Below, in pieces: positions 34,318 to 42,153 of a stretch of 64,000 nt of DNA. The stretch comes from Umezawaea sp036375055 (GTDB lineage Bacteria; Actinomycetota; Actinomycetes; Mycobacteriales; Pseudonocardiaceae), in NCBI RefSeq assembly GCF_036375055.1, contig NZ_DASUSQ010000046.1, positions 339,425-403,424 of the forward strand. Reading direction: 5' to 3'. The first letter of the stretch is position 1, and each line of letters starts with the position of its first letter. The notes beneath the pieces were generated by a model. It saw only the letters and a program-made list of their open reading frames with translations. It was not told the origin of the DNA and searched no databases. Both the position numbers and the translations under genes were made by a program.

Positions 34318-37056
34318 TCACGGCGCGGCGACCGGCACCTGGTCCAGCCGCTCACGGATCGACGCGCTGTCGTCGTGCCCCAGGCGTTTGAGGATGGCGA
34401 GGGCCCGTGTCCACGCTGCCCGCGCCGATGGCTCCTCGCCTGCGGCTCGGTGGGCGTCGCCGACGAGGACCAGGCCTCCTGCTTCGCGGTACTGGTCGCC
34501 CAACGTGCGGAACAGCGTGATCGCCTTCCCGTGGTGGGTCACGGATTCGGCGTGGTCGCCCAGCTGGTGGTAGGCGCAGCCCATGATCTGGAAGCTGTGG
34601 GCCAGGCCGTCGCGGTCGTCCATGCACCTCGCCGCTTCATGGCAGTAGGCCAGGGCTTGGGTGTGGTCGCCGAGGCACGTCGAGTACCAGCCCAACGCGG
34701 TCAGGGCGAAACCCTGCCACGCCCGGTTTCCGGTGCGGATGTGGAGCCCGAGCGCCCACCGGGCGTGGGTCATCGCCCGGTGCAGGTCGTGGCGCTGTTC
34801 GTACTCCGAGGCCAGCGAGAAGCGGACTACCGCTTGGCCGACCTCGTCGCCGCGCGCCCGGTGCAGCTCCAGTGCGCGGTTGAGGTGGTCGAGTGCGTCA
34901 GCGCGCTCACCCAACGCGGTCGCCGTGCGGCCGAGCAGGTGATGGGTCACGGCCAGGGCGTCCTGGTCACCCAACCGCTCGGCCGCCTCCAGCGCGGTGC
35001 GCAGGGCGGCGGACTTCTCCCGCCACCGGCCCTGCCGGTGGAGGTAGGAGGTGAGGACCCAGGGGAGCTGCCAGGCGTGCGCGTCCCAGCCGTGGCGCAC
35101 CGCGTCCTCGAGGACGGCGAGCACCGCGGTGTGCTCGACGGTGAACCACCCCATTGCCTCGTCGTAGCTGGTGATCTCCCGTGCCACCACACCGTCGCCC
35201 GGCGCCGGGAGGGTGAGAGGGGGCCAGTGCGGGGACAGCTGCCGCTCGGCGTGGTAGCCGGCGTGCAAGTAGTGGTCGACCAGCCGGAACCGGGCCGCGG
35301 TCAGCACTTCCCCGGTGTCGCACGCACGCGCCAGTTCCACGGCGTAGGCGCGCAGCAGGTCGTGCGTGCCGTACCGGTGCGGCGCACGCTCCTCGACGAG
35401 GTGCTGGCGCGTCAACTCGGCCAGCAGCACGCGCACCCGCGCCACTGGGAGACCCGCGGTGGAAGCCGCCGCGTGGACGTCCACATCGACACCGGGGTGA
35501 CGGCCCAGCAGGCGGAACAACCGCCCGGCGTCCGGGCTCAGCACCCGGTAGGAGCAGGAGAACACCGCCCGCACGTCCAGCACGGCGTCCAGCACGTCGA
35601 GGCGCTCGTGCTCGTCGCGCAGCTCGTCGGCCAGTGCTCGCAGGGAGAAGCTCCGGTTCACCGCGGCGCGGGCGGCCACCACCGACAGCGCCAGCGGCAG
35701 CCGGGCTGAGCGCGCCACGAGTTCGGTGACCGCGTCGGGCTCGGCGTCGACCCGTCCGCGCCCCAGCCGCTCCCCCAGCAGCGCAACGGATTCAGGCTCG
35801 GTCAGCACGCCGACGCCGAGGTGGTCGGCGCCCTGCTTGGCGACCAGGGAACACATCCGATCCCGGCTGGTCACCAAGGTCAGGCAGTGCGCGCCACCGG
35901 GCAGCAGCGGCAGCACCTGCGCGGCGTCGGCGGCGTTGTCGAGCACGACCAGAGCGCGGCGGTCGGCGAGCACGCTGCGGAAGAGCGCGCCCGCCTCCTC
36001 CACACCGGACGGCACGCTGTGCACGGGTACGCCCAGCGCTTCCAAGAACCCGCGCACCACGATCTCCGGCGGTACGGGCTCGCTGGTGTGGTCGAACCCG
36101 CGCAGGTCGGCGTACAGCTGGCCGTCGGGGAAGCGATCGGCGTTGTCGTGCGCCCAGCGCAGCGCCAGCGCCGTCTTGCCCGCGCCGCCGGTACCGACGA
36201 TCACCACCAGCGGGGTGTCGTGCCGGTCGAGCTCGGCGAGTTCGGCGGCACGGCCCACGAAGTGCGGCGCCACGGCGGGCAGCTGCCGCGGTACCGGCCG
36301 GTCGGACACGAGCAGCGGGTCCCCGGCGAGGATTCGCCGGTGCAGTTCGCGCAGCGGTGGACCGGGCTCGGTGCCCAGTTCCTCGGCGAGCCGGGCGCGG
36401 ATGACCCGGTAGTGGGCCAGTGCGTCGGCTTGCCGACCGCGGCGGTACCACGCGAGCAGCACCTGGCCCGCCGCGCGCTCGTCGAGCGGGTACGCGGTGG
36501 CGGTGGCGTCGAGGTCGGTGAACCGGTCGGCGTGCAGCCCCAGGCGCAGCAGCAGGTCGTTGCGGTGCAGTTCCGCAGCGACGCGCTCCTGGTCCAGCCG
36601 CCGCGCCACCTCGGAGAACCACGGCGTGTCCAGTCCTTCGAACGCCCGACCACGCCACAGCGCCAGTGCTTGGTCGACCGCGTCGAGCTGGTGGCCGCCC
36701 GCGCGGGAGCGTGCGCACAGTTCACGGAACAGGTGCAGGTCCACCGAGGCCGGGTCGGCGGTCAGCAGGTAGCCCCCGGCCTGACGGGTGAGCGCCGCTC
36801 CCACTGGCGTGACGACGTGGCGCAGGCGGGAGAGATGGCTGTACAGGGCGTGCTTGGCGCGGGTGGGTGGCTGCTCGCCCCACACCCGGTCCACCAGTTC
36901 GTCGATCGGCACCACCTGGTTCACGTCGACGAGCAGCGCTGCCAGCACACTGCGCTGGCGGGGTTGTCCGACGTCGATCGCCTCGCCCGCGACCCGTGCC
37001 TGAACCACCCCCAGCACGCCGAAGGCAGGCGCGGGCTCTCCCCGTGTGATCCCCAC
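34318..37056 (-). CDS. SARP/AfsR-type regulator with NB-ARC and TPR domains
   Basis: A 912-residue regulator. Residues about 8-100 form the winged-helix DNA-binding domain (FGVLGVVQARVAGEAIDVGQ, then QRSVLAALLVD; also YSHLSRLRHVV), and 100-250 form the BTAD helical domain (DQALALWRGRAFEGLDTPWF). An NB-ARC ATPase has the P-loop VIVGTGGAGKTALALRWA and Walker B-like RRALVVLDNAADA. The C-terminal 250 residues are TPR-like (GRTATALGERADALDHLNRA, ALGWYSTCLGDHTQALAYCH). AfsR-like proteins activate antibiotic gene clusters or morphological genes and respond to ATP and phosphorylation. The start is a GTG at 37056. It is divergent from the lectin-like secreted protein, a candidate direct target. Confidence 0.92.
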   Translation of the reverse strand: MGITRGEPAPAFGVLGVVQARVAGEAIDVGQPRQRSVLAALLVDVNQVVPIDELVDRVWGEQPPTRAKHALYSHLSRLRHVVTPVGAALTRQAGGYLLTADPASVDLHLFRELCARSRAGGHQLDAVDQALALWRGRAFEGLDTPWFSEVARRLDQERVAAELHRNDLLLRLGLHADRFTDLDATATAYPLDERAAGQVLLAWYRRGRQADALAHYRVIRARLAEELGTEPGPPLRELHRRILAGDPLLVSDRPVPRQLPAVAPHFVGRAAELAELDRHDTPLVVIVGTGGAGKTALALRWAHDNADRFPDGQLYADLRGFDHTSEPVPPEIVVRGFLEALGVPVHSVPSGVEEAGALFRSVLADRRALVVLDNAADAAQVLPLLPGGAHCLTLVTSRDRMCSLVAKQGADHLGVGVLTEPESVALLGERLGRGRVDAEPDAVTELVARSARLPLALSVVAARAAVNRSFSLRALADELRDEHERLDVLDAVLDVRAVFSCSYRVLSPDAGRLFRLLGRHPGVDVDVHAAASTAGLPVARVRVLLAELTRQHLVEERAPHRYGTHDLLRAYAVELARACDTGEVLTAARFRLVDHYLHAGYHAERQLSPHWPPLTLPAPGDGVVAREITSYDEAMGWFTVEHTAVLAVLEDAVRHGWDAHAWQLPWVLTSYLHRQGRWREKSAALRTALEAAERLGDQDALAVTHHLLGRTATALGERADALDHLNRALELHRARGDEVGQAVVRFSLASEYEQRHDLHRAMTHARWALGLHIRTGNRAWQGFALTALGWYSTCLGDHTQALAYCHEAARCMDDRDGLAHSFQIMGCAYHQLGDHAESVTHHGKAITLFRTLGDQYREAGGLVLVGDAHRAAGEEPSARAAWTRALAILKRLGHDDSASIRERLDQVPVAAP

Positions 37057-37204
37057 CTGGTGTGTATCGGTCCCCGCGGGAGCTGCCCAGAGGGCTCGAC
37101 AGGGTGACGCTGTGCCAGTGACCAGCTACGCAGGGTTCTCGCAGGGGTCGGACGGCACGGTGGTGACACCCGGCCACCCCGGCCGGGACACCGAGGAGGA
37201 CAAG

Positions 37205-37642
37205 ATGCGCAAGACGATCACCACCGGCGCGCTGGTGCTCGCCGCCATGGCTCCCGCCACGACCGCGAACGCGGCTGAGGACGCTGTCATCGACCGGTAC
37301 CACAACGTCGCTACCGGGCGGGTTCTCGACGACAGCGAGTTCGGGCTTCGCGTCATGCCCGACTACCACAACGACCACCAGGCGTGGTTCGTGCGGTCGT
37401 GGGGTGACGGCTCGGTCCAGATCAGGAACAAGGCGACCGGCAACTGCCTGGACGACAGCTTCGAGGCCGGCCTGCGCAGCTTCCCGTGCAACGAGATGGC
37501 GTACCAGGACTGGTACGGGACAGTCTGGGGTGACAGCACCGTGACCCTGGTGAACAAGGCCACCGGCAGGGCCGTGGACGACAGCGTTGAATTCGGCCTG
37601 CGCGCCTTCGACCGCAACGACGGTCCCGCACAGCGCTGGTGA
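37205..37642 (+). CDS. Secreted ricin-type lectin-like protein
   Basis: A 145-residue protein. The signal peptide MRKTITTGALVLAAMAPATT ends near ANAA at about residue 25. The mature part is three repeats of about 40 residues: YHNVATGRVLDDSEFGLRV, IRNKATGNCLDDSFEAGLR, LVNKATGRAVDDSVEFGLR. Each has the N(K)ATGxxLDDS motif and a Trp-containing strand, as in a beta-trefoil carbohydrate-binding fold, although the usual QxW motifs are weak. It is probably exported and binds a glycan, or acts as a toxin or adhesion partner. The ATG at 37205 follows GAGGAGGAC. It is divergent from the SARP regulator and ends in a strong hairpin. Confidence 0.82.
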   Translation: MRKTITTGALVLAAMAPATTANAAEDAVIDRYHNVATGRVLDDSEFGLRVMPDYHNDHQAWFVRSWGDGSVQIRNKATGNCLDDSFEAGLRSFPCNEMAYQDWYGTVWGDSTVTLVNKATGRAVDDSVEFGLRAFDRNDGPAQRW

Positions 37643-37649
37643 CCCCGTG

Positions 37650-37684
37650 CCCGTCGTGCCCGTCGAGGGGTCGGGCACGACGGG
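37650..37684. terminator. 13-bp perfect hairpin after the lectin gene
   Basis: The arms CCCGTCGTGCCCG and CGGGCACGACGGG enclose a 9-base loop, 7 bases after the stop codon. No U-tract follows. Confidence 0.75.
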
Positions 37685-37857
37685 GCGTCCTCCTCTCCTG
37701 CCGCGGCGTGCGCTTCTCGGCAGTTCAGCCGGTGGGTCTGCGCGCCGAATCAGTTCGGCGAATCCGATTCGAATGACGCCTGGTCGAGTGGTTGGAAGCT
37801 CAACGCCATGTCGATGATCGACCCACGCGCCGTGACCGGAAATCGTTTCGTCCCATG

Positions 37858-38466
37858 AACCATGATCAACGCACGGGTGCGGCGATGCTCCGCGTGCTCG
37901 GCGGAATCTTCCTGGCCGTTTGCCTCGGGATGTGCGTGTGGGCGCAGTTCGTCACGTTCGAGGGACCGCCCACCTGCGGCGGTGAGCCGATGCGGCCGGG
38001 GCACGTGTGCTTGGACTTGGGCGGCGACAGCCCGACCGTCACCTACGACCAGGCCTACGCGGCGCAAGAGGCCACCGTGGGCCTCAAGGTGCTGAACGGA
38101 GCGGCGGGTCCGGGCGCTGTTGGCGCGATCGCACTCATCCACGCGTGCCGGCGCATGATCAGCGCGCACCGGTTCACCGTTCGCGAGGCGATGCTGCACA
38201 CCCTGCTGTTCGCCACAGCGCCGTTGCTCACGATCGTGGTGATCGTGCAGGTCCTGGCCTCGAACCTCGGCTTCGGATGGAGGTCGCCGATCGGCGTGCC
38301 GGGCCTCACCCACGGCGTGCTCCTCGCGATCGTCGCGGTCGCGGGCGCCGCGGTCACGGCCTACTCGCGGCACGAGCAGATCAGAGCGGCCGAGGTGCGG
38401 GCCGCGGCACGGCAGCGACTCGCGAACCCGGCACCGGCGGGCCGGAAGGCCGACGACCGGTGTTGA
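37858..38466 (+). CDS. Small integral membrane protein of unknown function
   Basis: A 202-residue protein with four or five hydrophobic helices (for example LRVLGGIFLAVCLGMCVWAQ and LLTIVVIVQVLASNLGFGW) and a short extracytoplasmic loop with two Cys pairs (GPPTCGGEPMRPGHVCLDLG) that may form a disulfide. The C-terminus is a charged Arg/Ala helix. I do not recognise the family. The ATG at 37858 has only a weak upstream purine run. It stands alone on the plus strand between the lectin gene and a minus-strand oxidoreductase. Confidence 0.65.
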   Translation, partial: NHDQRTGAAMLRVLGGIFLAVCLGMCVWAQFVTFEGPPTCGGEPMRPGHVCLDLGGDSPTVTYDQAYAAQEATVGLKVLNGAAGPGAVGAIALIHACRRMISAHRFTVREAMLHTLLFATAPLLTIVVIVQVLASNLGFGWRSPIGVPGLTHGVLLAIVAVAGAAVTAYSRHEQIRAAEVRAAARQRLANPAPAGRKADDRC

Positions 38467-38983
38467 ACCGATCCACCGTCTTCCCGGAGCGTCGAACTCG
38501 GTTGCGGGCACCGCCGGCGGCGGTCAGCGACAGCATCCTTGGTGGAGCTGTACGGGATCACCACCGCGCCGCCCGACGCCCTGGCCGGCGTGCGCACCCG
38601 CTCGCGGGTCGACGCGCCACCGATGCCCGACCGGGCGCCGCTCCCGGCGCACCCTGCCCGATGGGACGGCGGACACCGCGCGATCGCTTTCCCCGCCGCT
38701 CCCAAGAGGACGCACGACCGGCTGCGAGACCGGGTCAGTGTCGCAAGTGGACGGTCGGCGACTCCGACCGCGGCCATCCTTGACCCGCAGAGTGCGAAGA
38801 CTTCCCGCAACGTCAACGAATCCGACCAGGAGATCGGTGCGAACAAGAAGATCAAGGGGCGCGAGCCGAGCACATCGCCACCGATGTGCTCGGCTCGCTG
38901 CTCGCGGTGATCGTGACCGCGCGCCGGTCTGATCGGTCTGCCAGGCACGCCCGGTCTCCGCAGGCACGGAGCCGCGCTCCCGT
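38467..38983. other. Intergenic region with a strong hairpin, no supported gene
   Basis: About 515 bases. Frames on both strands are open because of the high GC, but none has a family match or ribosome-binding site. The right half holds the 17-bp hairpin listed next. Confidence 0.5.
38861..38898. terminator. Perfect 17-bp hairpin between convergent genes
   Basis: The arm GCGAGCCGAGCACATCG (38861-38877) and its exact complement (38882-38898) have a 4-base loop. It can terminate the minus-strand oxidoreductase that ends at 38984 and any plus-strand transcript. Confidence 0.75.
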
Positions 38984-39883
38984 TCAGCTGATGACGAGCG
39001 TGAGCTTCCCGCCGGGGTGACCGTCCTCGCTGTCGATGTGCGCGGCGGCCGCGTCCTGGAGCGGGTAGCTCTTGCCCTGCGCGATCCGGACCCCGCGGTC
39101 GGTCACCCAGCAGGCGACCCTGGTCAGCACCTCTCGCGACTGCTCCGGACCCGAGTACGGGATCCCCAGTTCGAAGGCGGCCCCGTCGGCGATGGTGACG
39201 ATCCGCTCCTTCGTACCCCGCAACTCGACCGACCCCGGCAGCACCCCGTGCCCGGCGGCGTCGAGCACGGCGTCCACCGGTCCCGGCGTGGCCCCGCGAA
39301 CCCGCTCCTCCCAGCCGTCGCCGTAGAGGACGGGCACGACCCCCAGCGACTTCAGGTCGTCGAGGTTCCGGCCGCCGGCGGTGCCGATGACGGTAGCGCC
39401 CCGCGCGACGGCCACCTGCGCGGCGAAGCGCCCGACCGCGCCGCTGGCGCCGTGCACCAGCAGCGTCTCGCCTTCGCGGACCGCGAGCTGTCCGAGGACG
39501 CGAAGCGCGGTCTCGCCTGCGACCGGCAGCGCCGCCGCGTCTGCCCACGAGATGCCTGCCGGCTTGAGTGCGAGCGTCCTCGCCAGCGCGTACTCGGCGT
39601 AGCCGCCGGTGTCGGGCCAGCCGAACACCTCGTCGCCGACAGCGAACTCCGCGCCCTCGCCGGCGGCGTCGACGACGCCGGCCACTTCGAAACCGGGGGT
39701 GTGCGGGAAGGAGATCTGGAAGTTCTGCTGCTTGGAACCGTAGCGGACCTTCCAGTCGAGAGGGTTGATCCCGGCGGCCCGGACGGCCAGCCGCACCTGC
39801 CCCGTGCCGGGTTCCGGCACGGGGATGTCGGACAGCCGCAGGACTTCCGGCCCGCCGTAGGCGGAGAAGGTGATCGCTCGCAT
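38984..39883 (-). CDS. NADP-dependent oxidoreductase (MDR, quinone-reductase type)
   Basis: A 299-residue enzyme. The GroES-like N-terminal domain (GGPEVLRLSDIPVPEPG, then GQVRLAVRAAGINPLDWKVR) precedes a Rossmann domain with LLVHGASGAVGRFAAQVAVA (about residues 140-160). There are no zinc ligands, which fits zeta-crystallin-like quinone or enone reductases. The ATG at 39883 (MRAITFSAYGG) is chosen because the family starts so; an in-frame ATG at 39907 is the alternative. It follows the NmrA-like gene on the same strand after about 110 bases. Both may be controlled by the AraC regulator that diverges from the NmrA-like gene. Confidence 0.87.
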   Translation of the reverse strand: MRAITFSAYGGPEVLRLSDIPVPEPGTGQVRLAVRAAGINPLDWKVRYGSKQQNFQISFPHTPGFEVAGVVDAAGEGAEFAVGDEVFGWPDTGGYAEYALARTLALKPAGISWADAAALPVAGETALRVLGQLAVREGETLLVHGASGAVGRFAAQVAVARGATVIGTAGGRNLDDLKSLGVVPVLYGDGWEERVRGATPGPVDAVLDAAGHGVLPGSVELRGTKERIVTIADGAAFELGIPYSGPEQSREVLTRVACWVTDRGVRIAQGKSYPLQDAAAAHIDSEDGHPGGKLTLVIS

Positions 39884-39993
39884 GGTTCTCTGCGTTCCTC
39901 GGGTCATGACGTCGAACGTCGACGGATGCGCTGACGTGCCCGGAGCGCCGAGACCGCGGGCACGATCGCGGGGCGTTCACCGCGGCCGGAGGC

Positions 39994-40872
39994 TCAGGAA
40001 ACAGCCGCGTTCGTGGGCACGGTCCAGCCGGTGGATCGGATCCACTCGGCCAGGTCCAGGGTGGCCGGCTCGATCGCCCGCACCACCGCGAGGTCCGACG
40101 GGTGTTCCGCCGCCTTCGCGAACTGGCGGAACATCGCCCTGTCGAGGTCGCTGGGAAGCACGCTCAACGGGAGGGCCTCGTAACGTGCCGGGAGCCCGGC
40201 GCGCGCGCCGAACGCTGCGGCGATCCGAGGGCCTGTCAGCTCGTCGGCGACGAGATCGACGGCTCCGCCGGGTGCCTCCGCGGTGTCGAGCAGGATCGCG
40301 GAGGCGATCCTGCCGATGTCCCTGACCGAGATCATCTTCAGGGCGACGTCCTCCGGCAGCGGCAGCCTCAGCACGATCTTTCCGTGCTCCAGGCTCGGCG
40401 CCATCTCCTCCATGAAGGGGGCAGGGCGAACCATCGTGGCCCTGAGGCCGGACTTCCTCAGGTGCTCCTCGATCCAGTGCTTCGAGTCGTGGTGCGGCAC
40501 ACCCGCCTCCCGGTCCGCGCCGATGACCGAGTTGAACACGACGTGCGGGACGCGTGCCGCGACCGCCGCGTCGACGAGTGCGGTGCCGATGCGGATCTCC
40601 GTCTCGACCCCTTCGAGGCTGTTCGCCTCCGGGGTCATGAAGGAGAACGCCTCGACCGCCGTCAGCGCGGCGGCCAACGACGCCGGGTCGTCGGTCCGGA
40701 TGGCCGCCAGCTCGACGCCGCGGGCGGCCAGCGCCCGAGCCCGCCCGGACTCGGGGTCGCGGACCAGAGCCCGCACCCGCGCCCCGCGGTGCAGTAGCGC
40801 GTCGACCACCGCTCCACCCTGTCGCCCCGTCGCACCGAAGACCGCGATCGTGCCGGTCGTCCGTGTGCTCAT
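39994..40872 (-). CDS. NmrA-like NAD(P)-binding protein (atypical SDR)
   Basis: A 292-residue protein with the Rossmann motif TIAVFGATGRQGGAVVDALL (residues 8-27), ALVRDPESGRARAL after strand 2, and the atypical-SDR pattern VPHVVFNSVIGADREAGVPH and SKHWIEEHLRKSGL, in which the usual active-site Tyr is not obvious. Proteins of this family act as redox sensors or as NAD(P)H-dependent reductases. The ATG at 40872 (MSTRTTG) follows AAGGGTGG; a GTG at 40881 is possible. It is divergent from an AraC-type regulator at 41012, the classic layout for AraC-controlled NmrA/oxidoreductase genes. Confidence 0.85.
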   Translation of the reverse strand: MSTRTTGTIAVFGATGRQGGAVVDALLHRGARVRALVRDPESGRARALAARGVELAAIRTDDPASLAAALTAVEAFSFMTPEANSLEGVETEIRIGTALVDAAVAARVPHVVFNSVIGADREAGVPHHDSKHWIEEHLRKSGLRATMVRPAPFMEEMAPSLEHGKIVLRLPLPEDVALKMISVRDIGRIASAILLDTAEAPGGAVDLVADELTGPRIAAAFGARAGLPARYEALPLSVLPSDLDRAMFRQFAKAAEHPSDLAVVRAIEPATLDLAEWIRSTGWTVPTNAAVS

Positions 40873-41011
40873 CGCTGCCACCCTTCACCAGCGGCCTCGA
40901 CCTTGATCTGTTGTGACATGTCTCCAGGGTGCGGTCTGCGGCGCCAGGCGCGCCACTGGTATCACGCCAGGTTCTTCCGAAAACCCGCCAGTGGTGGGTA
41001 GCCTCGACGGC

Positions 41012-41797
41012 GTGTCCGACCCCAGCGGCGAGCCGAGCTTCTGCACCGACGATGCGCCGCTGTCGGCGTCGCTGCCCCACGGCGCCGACGTGGCCGCGCA
41101 CTTCCACGACTACGGCCAGCTCCGCTACGCCGCGCGTGGGGCCCTGGTCACAGCGACCCGGGTGGGCACCTGGGTGGCGCCTGCCAGCCGGATCATGTGG
41201 GTGCCGCCCTTCGCGGTGCACAGCAGCAAGGCGTACGGCGAGACGGACATCCGGGTGCTGTCGCTGCCCGTGACGCTGACCGGACAGCTTCCGGCCGAGC
41301 CGTCGGTCTTCGTGGCGAGCGCGTTGCTGCGCGAGGCCTACCTGGCGCTGATGACCGAGGGCGAGCCGCTGGAGAGCCCCCGTGCGCGGCTGCTGATCGA
41401 CGTCGTACTCGCCGAGCTCGCCCGCGCCGCACAGGAGCCGCTGCGCCTCCCGGAGCCGAGCGACCGGCGTCTCAAGGCGGTCACCGACCTGCTCCACGCG
41501 GACCCGGCAAGCTCGGCGACCCTGGCCGAGCTTGGCCGCCGCGCCGGCGCCGGCGAACGCACCCTGAGCCGACTGTTCGGCAGCGAGCTGTCGATGAGCT
41601 TCCACCAGTGGCGCACCCTGCTGCGCATCCAACGGGCGCTGATCGAGCTCAGCGACGGTGCCTCGGTCACCGCCACGGCGATCCGGCTGGGCTGGTCGAA
41701 CCCCAGCAGCTTCATCGACGCCTTCACCGGGCTGGTCGGTCAGACACCGGGGAGCTATCGCTCGTCGGCTCGGTCCTACCGCAGCTCCCCTGGGTGA
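41012..41797 (+). CDS. AraC family transcriptional regulator
   Basis: A 261-residue regulator. An N-terminal cupin-like sensing domain (AAHFHDYGQLRYAARGALVT, later WVAPASRIMWVPPFAVHSSK) is followed by two helix-turn-helix motifs (SATLAELGRRAGAGERTLSR and ATAIRLGWSNPSSFIDAFTG), ending with the family's QTPGSYR. The GTG at 41012 (VSDPSGEPSF) is preferred; the promoter and operator should lie in the 139-base gap shared with the divergent NmrA-like gene. It likely activates that gene and perhaps the oxidoreductase beyond it. Confidence 0.87.
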   Translation: MSDPSGEPSFCTDDAPLSASLPHGADVAAHFHDYGQLRYAARGALVTATRVGTWVAPASRIMWVPPFAVHSSKAYGETDIRVLSLPVTLTGQLPAEPSVFVASALLREAYLALMTEGEPLESPRARLLIDVVLAELARAAQEPLRLPEPSDRRLKAVTDLLHADPASSATLAELGRRAGAGERTLSRLFGSELSMSFHQWRTLLRIQRALIELSDGASVTATAIRLGWSNPSSFIDAFTGLVGQTPGSYRSSARSYRSSPG

Positions 41798-41860
41798 GAG
41801 GTCGGCGGAGCGACCGTGGTTCCTGGCGGAACACCGGTGGCAGCCCAATGGTGCGGGAGC

Positions 41861-42100
41861 TCACGCTGGGAGGGTGACTCCCTCCTCCACCACCCAGAGC
41901 GCCTCGCCAGCATCGACGGCCTCGGCCGGTGCGACGCTGAGCGACCTCATCGTCCAGTCGCTGACGCGGCACAGCTCGTCGGAGGCGTTCGTTCTGCCGC
42001 ACCGCACACGACCACAGTCCAGCGATGAGGCGTGCCCCTGGTGCCGGTCGACGGCGGTGCCCACGCGGTCCTGAAGCAGGAGTCCGAGTTCGCGTTCCAT
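41861..42100 (-). CDS. Hypothetical 79-residue protein
   Basis: The small frame begins MERELGLLLQDRVGTAVDRH and contains CGRTNASDELCRVSDWTMRS with two Cys, then an acidic Ala/Glu stretch. No domain is recognised. It lies 53 bases after the NACHT gene on the same strand and could be its partner, but the ribosome-binding site (GGACGGATC) is weak. It could equally be a chance frame. The flanking 41798-42153 contains nothing else of note. Confidence 0.35.
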   Translation of the reverse strand: MERELGLLLQDRVGTAVDRHQGHASSLDCGRVRCGRTNASDELCRVSDWTMRSLSVAPAEAVDAGEALWVVEEGVTLPA

Positions 42101-42153
42101 GATCCGTCCAGTGGTGAGCAGCGTCCGCCGCTGACCGAGTCACGACCTGACGG

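Noticed and set aside
38524..38967. Coding frames on either strand in 38.5-39.0 kb
   Set aside because: They have no start signals or homology and are interrupted by the 17-bp hairpin; treated as intergenic.
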